Below, piece after piece: positions 9,991 to 18,358 of a DNA stretch of 64,000 nucleotides. The notes beneath the pieces were generated by a model. That model was given only the letters and a program-made list of their open reading frames with translations, was not told the DNA's origin and ran no database searches. Both the position numbers and the translations under genes were made by a program. Numbering within the stretch: the first letter of the stretch is position 1; every line of letters starts with the position of its first letter. The DNA comes from Alphaproteobacteria bacterium (GTDB taxonomy: Bacteria > Pseudomonadota > Alphaproteobacteria > Rhizobiales > GCA-2746425), in NCBI GenBank assembly GCA_024743215.1, contig JANSWZ010000003.1, positions 186,001 to 250,000 of the forward strand. Direction: 5' to 3'.

Positions 9991-10968
9991 CTATTTGCCT
10001 CTTGTTGCTCTATCAATAAGCATGGCAGCAATGATGATGATTCCGGTTGCCAGCAATTGGTAGAAGGCCTGTACATTCATCAGTGTCAAGCCATTGCGCA
10101 ATGCGCCGAGTATGATTGCGCCAATCAAAGTGCCGACAATACTGCCTTTTCCGCCCATCAGCGATGCGCCGCCAATGGCAGCTGCTGCAATTGCATCCAG
10201 TTCCCACAGATTGCCAATGGTTGGCTCTGCCGCGCCAAGGCGTCCGACCAGTATCATGGCTGCAATTGATGCCAGTGATCCGGAAATGACGAATGTTGCA
10301 ACTTTGGTTTTGGCCACGGGCACGCCCGCAATACGCGCAGCTTCCTCATTGCCGCCAACGGCCAGAATATATTCGCCCAATGGCGTTTTATTGAGGAGAA
10401 TCCAAAGCAGCAGGGCAATGATTGCAACGATGATGACAGGGTTGGGAATACCCAGCAACGTGCCATTGGTGAGCGCCCGAAACTCTGGCGGAATGCCAAA
10501 CACCGGGTTACCCCCGGTGTAGATCAACGCAAGCGCCCGATAAAGCGACAGGCCACCCAGGGTTACAATGAAGGGCTGCAAACCCGCATAGGCAACCAGC
10601 ACGCCATTGAACAGGCCGCACAGAATTCCCACGCCAAGAGCTGCCAGAATTGCCACATAGATGGGAACACCGGCGACCATCAATGTTGCGCCAATGACAG
10701 CTGATAGTGCGGCAGTGGGTCCTACGGACAAGTCAATTCCGCCGCTGATGATCACCAGCGTCATGCCAAGGGCAATGACAGCGTTGAGTGATGATTGCTG
10801 GAGAATGTTGATGAGATTGGGCGCCGTCAGAAACACAGGTGTCAGCAGAGAAAAGACCACGACAATTATCAGGAGACCCAAAATGGTACCTGCATCGCGC
10901 AGGCTCACATTGAACCGGAAAAAATTGAGGCCTTGAGAGGGCGCATCAGCACCAGGTGTTTGTGTCAT
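9991..10968 (-). CDS. sugar ABC transporter permease, RbsC-like
   Basis: 325 residues, about eight to ten membrane segments, of the ribose/xylose/autoinducer-2 permease family. Typical motifs are GGIDLSVG (about 75-82), FIVTLGG (about 134-140) and the C-terminal GGASLMGGKGSIVGTLIGA block. It forms the inner-membrane channel with the ATPase encoded 31 bp upstream. The family takes up pentoses, hexoses and sugar alcohols; the substrate cannot be called from the permease. Confidence 0.92.
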   Translation of the reverse strand: MTQTPGADAPSQGLNFFRFNVSLRDAGTILGLLIIVVVFSLLTPVFLTAPNLINILQQSSLNAVIALGMTLVIISGGIDLSVGPTAALSAVIGATLMVAGVPIYVAILAALGVGILCGLFNGVLVAYAGLQPFIVTLGGLSLYRALALIYTGGNPVFGIPPEFRALTNGTLLGIPNPVIIVAIIALLLWILLNKTPLGEYILAVGGNEEAARIAGVPVAKTKVATFVISGSLASIAAMILVGRLGAAEPTIGNLWELDAIAAAAIGGASLMGGKGSIVGTLIGAIILGALRNGLTLMNVQAFYQLLATGIIIIAAMLIDRATRGK

Positions 10969-10999
10969 TTCAATTTCTCTGGATAGTATTGATCTTGTG

Positions 11000-12511
11000 T
11001 CATGCGACAGCCTGATCTTTTCGGGGAATCGCGTAATGGGCGATCCTGTCTTCCGTGATGTCGTTCTTTTGCAGATTGGCGACGAGCCTGCCTTCCTGCA
11101 TGACCAGGACGCGGTCGGAGAGGCGGATGATTTCCGGCATTTCGGACGATACGACGATGATGGCTTTACCGGCTTTGGCGAGTTCTTCGATCAGATTGTA
11201 AATCTCGGATTTTGCGCCGACATCGATGCCCCGTGTGGGCTCATCGAACAGGAAAATCTCGGTGGAAGCGGCCAGCCAGCGGCCAATAATTGCCTTTTGC
11301 TGGTTTCCGCCACTGAATGTTCCGATGGCCTGTCGCACATTGGGCGGGCGCAGCCTCAAATCAGACATTACTTCCTCGGCCTTCTTATGCATCAAACCAT
11401 GCCGCAACAGACCTGATCTGGTGAACTGACCCATCGATGGCAATGCCATGTTGGACGCGACAGAGCGGGCATGAACAATGCCTTCGCGTTTGCGCTCTTC
11501 TGGCACCAGCCCGATACCAGCCCGGATTGCGGCGCGTGGGTCATGCGCCCTGACCGGCTTCTCCATCACACGGATCTGGCCGGTTGAAGGTTGGTCAAGA
11601 CCCGCGATCAGACGCATCAGTTCAGTTCGGCCGGAGCCAACCAGACCGGAAATGCCCAAAACCTCGCCGCGATGCAGTGTGAAATTTGCATCAATCACTG
11701 CCTTGCCACGGCCAAGCCCGTCTACTGCCAGAATTTCTTCAGTTGTTGCATAGCTTGTGTGGGCAGCATGGAGGACTTCACGCCCAACCATTTTTGAAAC
11801 GATGCTGCTTTCGGTCTCATCTGCAATATCGACGACAGCCACATGTTTGCCATCGCGCAAAATGGTGGCCCTCTGACAGACCTGAAACACCTCATCCATC
11901 TTGTGGGATACATAAATGATTGAGACACCCTTTTCGGACAGGGTTTTGATCAGTTCAGCAAGACGCTCAAACTCGCTTGGTGTCAGGCTTGAGGTCGGCT
12001 CGTCCATTGCAATGATGCTGGCCTGTTCCAACAAGGCGCGGCCTATTTCGACAATCTGTTGTTGTGCAACCTTCAGGGTTTTGATCGGGGCAGCAGGGTC
12101 TATGGTGGGGTCAAGGTCAGCCAGAACATCTCTGGCGCGCTTTTCCTGCGCACGAGTGCGTACAAACAGGCGACCGCTCCTTGTCAGAGGCCGTCCCAGA
12201 AACATGTTTTGTGCAACGGACAGTTCCGGCACATGTTGCAGTTCCTGGTGAATCATGGCTATGCCAGCTTCACGGGCGGCAATCGGATTGTTGATTTCAA
12301 CCGACTTGCCGTCGATTTCAATCTGACCCTGATCGCCGGGGCGCACTCCGGACAGGATGTTCAGCATGGTTGATTTGCCAGCGCCGTTTTCGCCAAGCAG
12401 GCCGTGCACCTCTCCAGCCTTCACATTGAAGGTTATGTCATCAAGCGCAACAATGCCCGGATAGGTCTTTGTTACGTTTTTGAGACTGAGGCGGTACTCG
12501 GGCGATGACAC
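11000..12511 (-). CDS. sugar ABC transporter ATP-binding protein, RbsA-like
   Basis: 503 residues with two ABC domains in tandem, as is usual for the ribose-type family. The first has Walker A GENGAGKST near 40-48 and Walker B IIAMDEPTSSLT. The second has a degenerate Walker A region (SGLVGSGRTELMR), an intact signature FSGGNQQKAIIGRWL and Walker B IFLFDEPTRGID. It powers the permease encoded downstream. An 86-bp gap containing a stem-loop separates it from the binding-protein gene, the usual arrangement where the binding protein is made in excess. Confidence 0.93.
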   Translation of the reverse strand: MSSPEYRLSLKNVTKTYPGIVALDDITFNVKAGEVHGLLGENGAGKSTMLNILSGVRPGDQGQIEIDGKSVEINNPIAAREAGIAMIHQELQHVPELSVAQNMFLGRPLTRSGRLFVRTRAQEKRARDVLADLDPTIDPAAPIKTLKVAQQQIVEIGRALLEQASIIAMDEPTSSLTPSEFERLAELIKTLSEKGVSIIYVSHKMDEVFQVCQRATILRDGKHVAVVDIADETESSIVSKMVGREVLHAAHTSYATTEEILAVDGLGRGKAVIDANFTLHRGEVLGISGLVGSGRTELMRLIAGLDQPSTGQIRVMEKPVRAHDPRAAIRAGIGLVPEERKREGIVHARSVASNMALPSMGQFTRSGLLRHGLMHKKAEEVMSDLRLRPPNVRQAIGTFSGGNQQKAIIGRWLAASTEIFLFDEPTRGIDVGAKSEIYNLIEELAKAGKAIIVVSSEMPEIIRLSDRVLVMQEGRLVANLQKNDITEDRIAHYAIPRKDQAVA

Positions 12512-12549
12512 GGAAATTCCTCATCCGAAATGGGTCTTTATGCAGTCTA

Positions 12550-12581
12550 TCTGGCCCGTAGCCCATAGGCCACGAGCCAGA
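12550..12581 (-). promoter_or_regulatory. intercistronic stem-loop between binding-protein and ATPase genes
   Basis: TCTGGC and GCCAGA form the outer arms, and the inner bases CGTGGCC/GGCTACG pair with one G-U wobble. There is no T-run. Such hairpins in transport operons commonly protect upstream mRNA from 3' exonucleases and so raise binding-protein levels; that role here is inferred. Confidence 0.45.
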
Positions 12582-12597
12582 CCTGGGGGGAGAACCC

Positions 12598-13644
12598 TTA
12601 TTCAGCCATCAGAATTTTGCGCAATGCGGCCATATCTGTTGTCGCATAGTCTTCCACATTGTCCTTGGTGATGAGGGCCTGTGGTGTTGCCACAACACGC
12701 GGCAAGTCCTGGCCATCCAGAAGACGGAGCACAACTTCCATGGCAATTTCGCCGGTCAGAGCCGGGAAACTGTCAACAGTGCCGGTCAGATCGCCTGACC
12801 GGATTGAAGCATAGGCATCGGAGACGCCGTCAGTGCCGAACACGGCGACCTGCTCTTGCAGACCTGCTGCTTTGACAGCTTCCACCACACCAAGGGCCAT
12901 GCCATCATTATTGGCATAGAAACCGATCAGGTCCGGGTGCTGCTGCAGAATGTTTGCAGCTGCGTTGAATGCAAGCTCCCGGCTCCAGTTTGCCGGTACG
13001 CTGGCAACCACATCCAGGCCATCTGCAGCTTCAATGGTTTCGGTAAAACCGGCTGTTCGCTGGCCGGCAGCAAATACGCCCGGCTGGCCTTCAATAACAG
13101 CAACCTTGCCGCCACTGGAGTTTTCAACAAACCACTTTGCAACGCGGACGCCATTGTCCTTTTGCACATTGCCGACATAGTGGGCAACTGTTGGAATGAC
13201 GGCGTCATTGACGTTGAGAACTGGAATGTTTGCAGCAATTGCAGCTTCATAGGCCGGCATCAGATTGGCATCTGTTTGCGGCGAGAACAGAAGTGCATCG
13301 AAGCCTTGTGTGATCAGTGTTTCGGCAATGGACAGCTGGCCCAACTGGTCACCTTCATTGGCGGCCGCCTGATAGACAAATTCAATGTCGTTGGCTTTGG
13401 CAATGTTTGCATAGCCTTCACCAAGTGTGCGCCAATATTCATTTGTCAGTGTTTTGGAAACGCCACCGACCCGGGTACCAGCTGGAACGGCTGGAAAGGC
13501 ACCCAATTTGGCATCCAGTTCAGACCAGTCCATACGGTCTGGCTCGCTGTCTGAGTTAAGCGGCGTCATCTCCTGTGCGGATGCGGTACTGACATTCAGT
13601 GCAAGCGCGCCTGCTGCCAGTGTGAGTAAGAATTTGTTGTTCAT
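12598..13644 (-). CDS. sugar ABC transporter substrate-binding protein
   Basis: A periplasmic binding protein (348 residues) of the ribose/LacI-fold class (Peripla_BP_4). It has a signal peptide with likely cleavage after ASAQ near residue 24. The mature sequence shows VSKTLTNEYWRTLGEGY, ITQGFDALLFSPQTD and FGTDGVSDAYASIRSG, the sugar-contacting and hinge segments of the family. It is encoded between the isomerase and the ATPase genes and delivers the sugar to the RbsAC-like pair. The sugar is unknown. Confidence 0.92.
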   Translation of the reverse strand: MNNKFLLTLAAGALALNVSTASAQEMTPLNSDSEPDRMDWSELDAKLGAFPAVPAGTRVGGVSKTLTNEYWRTLGEGYANIAKANDIEFVYQAAANEGDQLGQLSIAETLITQGFDALLFSPQTDANLMPAYEAAIAANIPVLNVNDAVIPTVAHYVGNVQKDNGVRVAKWFVENSSGGKVAVIEGQPGVFAAGQRTAGFTETIEAADGLDVVASVPANWSRELAFNAAANILQQHPDLIGFYANNDGMALGVVEAVKAAGLQEQVAVFGTDGVSDAYASIRSGDLTGTVDSFPALTGEIAMEVVLRLLDGQDLPRVVATPQALITKDNVEDYATTDMAALRKILMAE

Positions 13645-13701
13645 GGTATCCTCCCGTTGAACATGTTAGGTTGCTTGGATAGTTGGTAATCTTTGGCTGT
13701 G

Positions 13702-14697
13702 TCAGGTTCCCAGCATGGCTTGATTGACAATCATCTGGGATGAGACAGCGTCTTGTTTTGCGATGGCATCGCTCAAGCGATTGTCGGCTTCCAGACGGCC
13801 GATGGTTGCCATCAAACCATTGACTGTCGCGATATTGGCTTCGCATTCTTTCACCGGGTCCAGTCCGCTTGCATCCGGGAATGTGTCAAAATAGATGGCG
13901 CCTTCGTAGCCGTCCTTCTTGATCTGCCACAGCAACTCAAGGGTTGCTTTGGTGTTCACTGAACCGACCATCAAGCCGTCATCGCGTTTGCCGTAGCCGT
14001 CGTTCAAGTGAACGCCGAGCAGCTTTGAATGGCGGGCAATCATGGCCGCTGCAAAGGCAGGAACTTCATCAGCGTAGAGGACATGGGCGAAATCCAGGGT
14101 CACGCCCAGATTTTCAGAGCCAGCTTCCTTAATGGCCAAAAGTGTTGTTGCCATATCTGGCAGCAGGGCAAAGGCGCGTGGCTCGTTGGGTTTGTATTCT
14201 ATGCTGACAGCGCAGTCCTTGTCGTGGTCTGCCACTTCGCGTATGGCATCCACTTCGTCCTGCCACATCTTCGCGTAGTCAGCCTGAAAGCTATAGTCAA
14301 AGCCGTCTTGCCCTGGCCAGATGGTCATCAGGTCCGAGCCGGTCGCCCGGGCCGCATCAATGCCTCTTTTGGTGAGGTCAATGGCTTCACGGCGAATGGC
14401 TGCGTCGGGGTTTGTAAATGCGCCCAGCTTGAAGCCGGGATTGGTGTAATAGCGCATCGCCAGCCCGTTGACCTGAAGGCCCATATCATTCAGCCGCCGG
14501 GTCTGCGCCAGCACATCTTTTTCCACGTGATCGGGGAAATTCATGTCGACATCAGTCAGACCTTCAGCAGTGGAGGCGCGCTCAGCCATTTGCATGGGGG
14601 AGGGCTTGCCGGTCAGATCAGGCCAGTACTCATGCGCCTTGGAGGCAAACGAGTTCAACCTTGTTGCAAATCTCTGATGTGGCACTGCTTCCTCCAA
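13702..14697 (-). CDS. sugar phosphate isomerase/epimerase (xylose-isomerase-like TIM barrel)
   Basis: 331 residues of the AP-endonuclease-2/xylose isomerase-like family. Candidate metal ligands are in SIEYKPNEPR (E near 157), TLDFAHV, VHLNDGYGKRDDG (H and D) and IYFDTFP. It is the first gene of the operon, starts after an AT-rich upstream region, and is followed 57 bp later by the binding protein. It probably isomerises the imported sugar before the kinase acts on it, but the order of steps and the substrate are inferred from context alone. Confidence 0.82.
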   Translation of the reverse strand: MEEAVPHQRFATRLNSFASKAHEYWPDLTGKPSPMQMAERASTAEGLTDVDMNFPDHVEKDVLAQTRRLNDMGLQVNGLAMRYYTNPGFKLGAFTNPDAAIRREAIDLTKRGIDAARATGSDLMTIWPGQDGFDYSFQADYAKMWQDEVDAIREVADHDKDCAVSIEYKPNEPRAFALLPDMATTLLAIKEAGSENLGVTLDFAHVLYADEVPAFAAAMIARHSKLLGVHLNDGYGKRDDGLMVGSVNTKATLELLWQIKKDGYEGAIYFDTFPDASGLDPVKECEANIATVNGLMATIGRLEADNRLSDAIAKQDAVSSQMIVNQAMLGT

Positions 14698-14703
14698 TAA
14701 TTC

Positions 14704-14730
14704 TTACTTCACAAATAAAAGTAATTTTGT
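14704..14730. promoter_or_regulatory. nested inverted repeats before the sugar operon
   Basis: TTACTT (14704-14709) pairs with AAGTAA (14719-14724), and ACAAA (14711-14715) pairs with TTTGT (14726-14730). The AT-rich segment lies just upstream of the first operon gene, where an RpiR operator would be expected. Binding is inferred only. Confidence 0.3.
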
Positions 14731-14762
14731 AAACTTGTCAATTATGAATTTATGAAAGAGTT

Positions 14763-15065
14763 TTAACCTGTTGTAATATTGAATGAAAATAAGCCAATTA
14801 GGGTGATTGTTTGGAAGCAAAAATCCACAAATTTGATTGTGGCGGCTGCAAGATTCCCGATATGAAGCGACAGCTGCCAGAAAATGGGACCGTCAACAAT
14901 CATCACGAATTGATGGATAATGATTGAGGCCTGCGCGGGGGATAGTGAATCCGATGGCGGGGTTTTGATCAGCCGCATTTCAAGGATATTGCGGTAAAAG
15001 TCGTCATTCGATGAGGGGCGCTGAAAGACCGCTTTTGCGTGTAGAGAGAGGTCGGCCCGATCTTT
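14763..15065 (-). pseudogene. possible remnant of a TetR-like regulator (C-terminal part)
   Basis: On the minus strand an open frame reads WEDKDRADLSLHAKA, then a helical stretch ending in IIHQFVMIVDGPIFWQL. This resembles the end of a TetR DNA-binding domain (the YRRWxxKxxL region) followed by the family's ligand domain, but a stop codon lies directly before it and no helix-turn-helix can be found upstream in any frame. An in-frame ATG at 14978 would give only 71 residues. The 564-bp gap 14698-15261 holds nothing else I can support. A chance reading frame is the main alternative. Confidence 0.3.
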
Positions 15066-15261
15066 ATCTTCCCAAAGTCAGTCCCGCGAATGGCCTTGAT
15101 AAACCAAAAGCACCACTATCCGCCTCAAAGTCGTGAAGGCTTCATGGTCGGCAGCCGCGAACCCGGAATTCACGGGTGTCCAAAATTGCTTCGCGCAGAA
15201 ATGTATTTCAGAACTGCCTCAATCGTGAGAGGGGTAGCTGACTTTAGAAAACAGGATAGCC

Positions 15262-16335
15262 ATGCGCCGATTTCTCTGCCCAAATTGCAACAATCAGATT
15301 CATTTTGATAACAATCAATGTGTCAGTTGCGGTTCCGTTCTTGGCTATAGGCCCTTGCAGGATCAATTTGTCCTTCTGAATGGTGAGTTTGGTGAGGCGG
15401 GCAGCGCTTCCCGCACTTGTGTGAACCGTGATCTCATCAATTGTAACTGGTTGTGCGAGCATGGTTCTCAGAGCAAGCTTTGTTTGAGTTGTCTGCACAC
15501 GCGGAAAATTCCAGACACGTCTGACAATGAAAAGCGGCGACGATGGGGGCGATTAGAGCGTGCCAAAAGACGGCTGTTTTATGCGTTGATCAAATTCGAT
15601 CTGCCGTTGGCGGTAGAACGCGACAATTCCGAAGGTTCCCTGCATTTCGAATTGCTGGGTAATGAATCCCATCCGAACGGTAATGAAAAGCGTGTGATGA
15701 CGGGCCACTATAATGGCCGGATAACAATCAATATTGATGAGGCTGATGACGCTATTCGCGAAAAAAACAGGACTGCTCTGGGCGAGCCTTATCGAGCCCT
15801 GATTGGCCATTTCCGGCACGAAGTGGCCCATTATTACTGGGACAGACTGATCGCCGGAAAAGATGTCATCAGCGCATGTCGTGCCTGTTTCGGGGATGAA
15901 CGTCAGGACTACTCCCAAGCGCTGAAGGCGTACTACGCCAATGGCCCTGGTCCTGACTGGCAGCAATCTTACGTCAGTGCATATGCAAGCGCCCATCCCT
16001 GGGAGGATTTTGCTGAAACATGGGCGCATTACTTTCACATTGTGGGTGGGTTGGAGACGGCACGCGCCTATGGTCTGAACCCGCAACCTTTGCACCCCGG
16101 AGCCCCCGTTCTGGAGCAGCTGGAGGACCCTTACCATGTGTCTGATCACCTGCAACTGATCCAACATTGGATTCCGCTGACCGTTGCAATGAATGCCATG
16201 AACAGATCTATGGGGATCAGCGACTATTACCCATTTGTCCTGTCACCACAGATATCAGAAAAGCTCAAATTTGTTCATGATCTGATTGTGGTGCAACAAC
16301 AATCCGTCAAGGTCGCGCCTTTCTCCGCGAAATAA
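15262..16335 (+). CDS. zinc-ribbon putative zinc-binding metallopeptidase
   Basis: 357 residues. An N-terminal zinc ribbon is formed by C6, C9, C20 and C23 (CPNC...CVSC), followed by further paired cysteines around 53-77. A gluzincin-like HEVAH motif at residues 186-190 (FRHEVAHYYWDRL) and a later WEDFAETWAHYFH segment supply likely metal ligands and the catalytic glutamate. This matches a family annotated in proteobacteria as putative zinc-binding metallopeptidase with a zinc-ribbon domain. No signal peptide is seen, so it is presumably cytoplasmic. Its substrate is unknown, and it stands alone. Confidence 0.8.
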   Translation: MRRFLCPNCNNQIHFDNNQCVSCGSVLGYRPLQDQFVLLNGEFGEAGSASRTCVNRDLINCNWLCEHGSQSKLCLSCLHTRKIPDTSDNEKRRRWGRLERAKRRLFYALIKFDLPLAVERDNSEGSLHFELLGNESHPNGNEKRVMTGHYNGRITINIDEADDAIREKNRTALGEPYRALIGHFRHEVAHYYWDRLIAGKDVISACRACFGDERQDYSQALKAYYANGPGPDWQQSYVSAYASAHPWEDFAETWAHYFHIVGGLETARAYGLNPQPLHPGAPVLEQLEDPYHVSDHLQLIQHWIPLTVAMNAMNRSMGISDYYPFVLSPQISEKLKFVHDLIVVQQQSVKVAPFSAK

Positions 16336-16424
16336 AGGTAGTCGGAAAATTGGGTCGTGGCGCTTTGCTTAGCGGCTTTCAGGTGCCTGCAAGCGCCAAT
16401 GCCGTGTGGCCGAATTGAGTTTGT

Positions 16425-17354
16425 CTATGCACCAAATACATTCCATCCAGTTTTTGCCACAAGCATTTCCAGCGCCATTGTCCCAAGTTTTGAGTTGCCA
16501 TTTGGATCCAATCCGGGTGACCAGACTGCAATGGCTGCCTTGTCAGGCACAATCACGAGAATCCCTCCACCAACGCCGCTTTTTCCTGGCAAGCCGACAC
16601 TGAAAGCAAATTCACCGGATCCGTCGTAGTGGCCGCAAGTCATCATGATGGCGTTGATGCGCCGCACCCGGTGTCGGGGAACCACGGTCGATGCAGTCAA
16701 GGGATTCACGCCGCCATTTGCCAGATAAAGACCGGAACGTGCAAGCTGGACGCAGGTCATGGCTATGGAGCATTGGTGAAAATACACGTCCAGTGTCTCG
16801 TCAACGGAATGATGCAGATTGCCGAAAGCCCGCATGTAGTTGGCCAGCGCTGCATTGCGGAAACCGGTATCCGTTTCTGATTGAGCGACATCCTGATCGA
16901 TCTTAATTGAATCATCGTCTGAAAGGCATCTGACGAAACGCAATATGTCGCCGATTGTCTCTTTTGGCTGGTGGCCGCCAAGCACAATGTCGGAGACGAC
17001 AATGGCACCGGCATTTATGAATGGATTTCTCGGAACGCCTTTTTCGTGCTCCAACTGCACAATGGAATTGAACGCCGTCCCTGATGGCTCTCTGCCAACT
17101 CTTTCCCATAATTTGTCGCCAATCTTGCCGAGCGCCATTGTCAGGGTAAATACCTTGGATATGCTTTGGATCGAGAACGCCTCAAATGCATCACCGGTCG
17201 AAAACAGCTGCCCGTCGATTGTTGCTATGGCCATACCGAAATGCTGATTGTCCTGCTTGGCAAGTTCCGGAATGTAATCGGCCACCCTGCCGCGATCGAC
17301 TTCGCTTGAAAGTGTCTGGCTGATGTCATTCAGCAGCGATTGCAAATCGAGCAT
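16425..17354 (-). CDS. glsA: glutaminase
   Basis: Hydrolyses glutamine to glutamate and ammonia. The 309-residue protein belongs to the serine-dependent beta-lactamase-like glutaminases: S64-x-x-K67 lies in QSISKVFTL, and [10 protein letters not shown] and [19 protein letters not shown] are family blocks. Length is typical of the bacterial GlsA/YneH type. It is monocistronic and convergent with the metallopeptidase gene. Possible roles are nitrogen release and acid resistance. Confidence 0.95.
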   Translation of the reverse strand: MLDLQSLLNDISQTLSSEVDRGRVADYIPELAKQDNQHFGMAIATIDGQLFSTGDAFEAFSIQSISKVFTLTMALGKIGDKLWERVGREPSGTAFNSIVQLEHEKGVPRNPFINAGAIVVSDIVLGGHQPKETIGDILRFVRCLSDDDSIKIDQDVAQSETDTGFRNAALANYMRAFGNLHHSVDETLDVYFHQCSIAMTCVQLARSGLYLANGGVNPLTASTVVPRHRVRRINAIMMTCGHYDGSGEFAFSVGLPGKSGVGGGILVIVPDKAAIAVWSPGLDPNGNSKLGTMALEMLVAKTGWNVFGA

Positions 17355-17863
17355 GTGGCAGCTTCTCCAATATGGTTTGACAGGCGCTGGAGTTCCACAC
17401 CTTAGCAGAACCTATCTCCATCACGAGATCTCTTGGAACAGTTTTCGAGCAGCATCATGTACCGGCGCGGCTTCTGTTGCCCTGTTTGGTGTTGTGGAGC
17501 GGGGTATAAATTGTTTCACGTACCTGCTGGGTAAAGTCCTTTGTTCTGTGGATCTGACGCTCAAAAAAACATGATGAATTGGGATTTCATCGGAAATAAA
17601 CAGCAAATATATACTAGGCTATTTCGCAAGATATGGCGCGCCTGAAATGAGAATTCTGTTTGATCCCCCTTAAATCAAGCCTTGCTATTACCTCAATTGG
17701 GGTATAGCGCACATGTATCGATATGTATCGGACTTCTTGTTTTCTATGCCTGTCTTTTATGACTGCGCACTTCTCAGGCGATTCTACATAAATCGAGATA
17801 AGGGAATGGACACAGATTTCTGTGCCCCATCCATTGTGCATTCATTATTGAAAGGAAATTCTC
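17355..17863. other. 509-bp gap between glsA and the cold-shock gene
   Basis: No gene is supported here. The proximal half has only short open frames without family resemblance. The distal half must contain the cold-shock promoter and a long 5' leader, as is common for csp genes. It includes a tandem repeat ATGTATCG at 17713-17720 and 17723-17730 (10-bp period) and a near-palindrome CCTCAATTGGGG at 17691-17702. Confidence 0.4.
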
Positions 17864-18073
17864 ATGAAAACGGGAACCGTAAAATTTTATAACAGCCAAA
17901 AGGGTTTTGGATTTATTGAGCCGGAAGATGGTGCAAAAGACGTGTTTGTTCATGCAACAGCACTCGAAAGCGCCGGAATCAGCGGACTCTCCGAAGGCCA
18001 GAAGGTTTCATTCGATACTCAGGATGACGCCCGCAGTGGTAAAGTATCAGTTGGTAAAATTGAACTTCTCTGA
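17864..18073 (+). CDS. cold-shock protein, CspA family
   Basis: A 69-residue single OB-fold RNA chaperone. RNP1 (KGFGFIEP, residues 17-24) and RNP2 (VFVHATAL, residues 31-38) are intact. The start follows AAGGAA. A long untranslated stretch precedes it, consistent with post-transcriptional temperature control, and a hairpin terminator follows at 18121-18153. It is monocistronic. Confidence 0.95.
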   Translation: MKTGTVKFYNSQKGFGFIEPEDGAKDVFVHATALESAGISGLSEGQKVSFDTQDDARSGKVSVGKIELL

Positions 18074-18120
18074 TTAGAGTTTGGTTCAATTCGAGCCGTA
18101 AAATCGCAAAGCAAATTGTT

Positions 18121-18153
18121 AAAAAACGGCAGGGCATCGCTCAGCCGTTTTTT
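18121..18153 (+). terminator. rho-independent terminator of the cold-shock gene
   Basis: Stem AAAAAACGGC (18121-18130) pairs with GCCGTTTTTT (18144-18153) around a 13-base loop, and the T-run continues to 18155. It lies 48 bp after the csp stop codon. Confidence 0.8.
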
Positions 18154-18358
18154 TTGGAAACCATCTTGCAAATTTGGTTCTAAAGATTGTCAGAATATAC
18201 TCTCGATCACGCTGGGGTGCCTGCCTGCGCACAGCCCAACAATTTTTGGACTCCCCTCAAAATGCCTGCGAAAATCGTTGCATAGCGCAATTCTTTTTGT
18301 CGCATCGCATTGGCTGACATTTGTTGTTGATCAGGAGTGTTGGGCCAATTTTCGACGC

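Noticed and set aside
12856-13554. Plus-strand open frame of about 230 codons opposite the sugar-binding-protein gene
   Set aside because: Antisense shadow of a gene with clear family motifs. Similar long shadows at 14029-14700, 20897-21529 and 33602-34279 were rejected for the same reason.
17323-17606. Short open frames on both strands after glsA
   Set aside because: Neither resembles a known protein and both start inside or against the glsA end.
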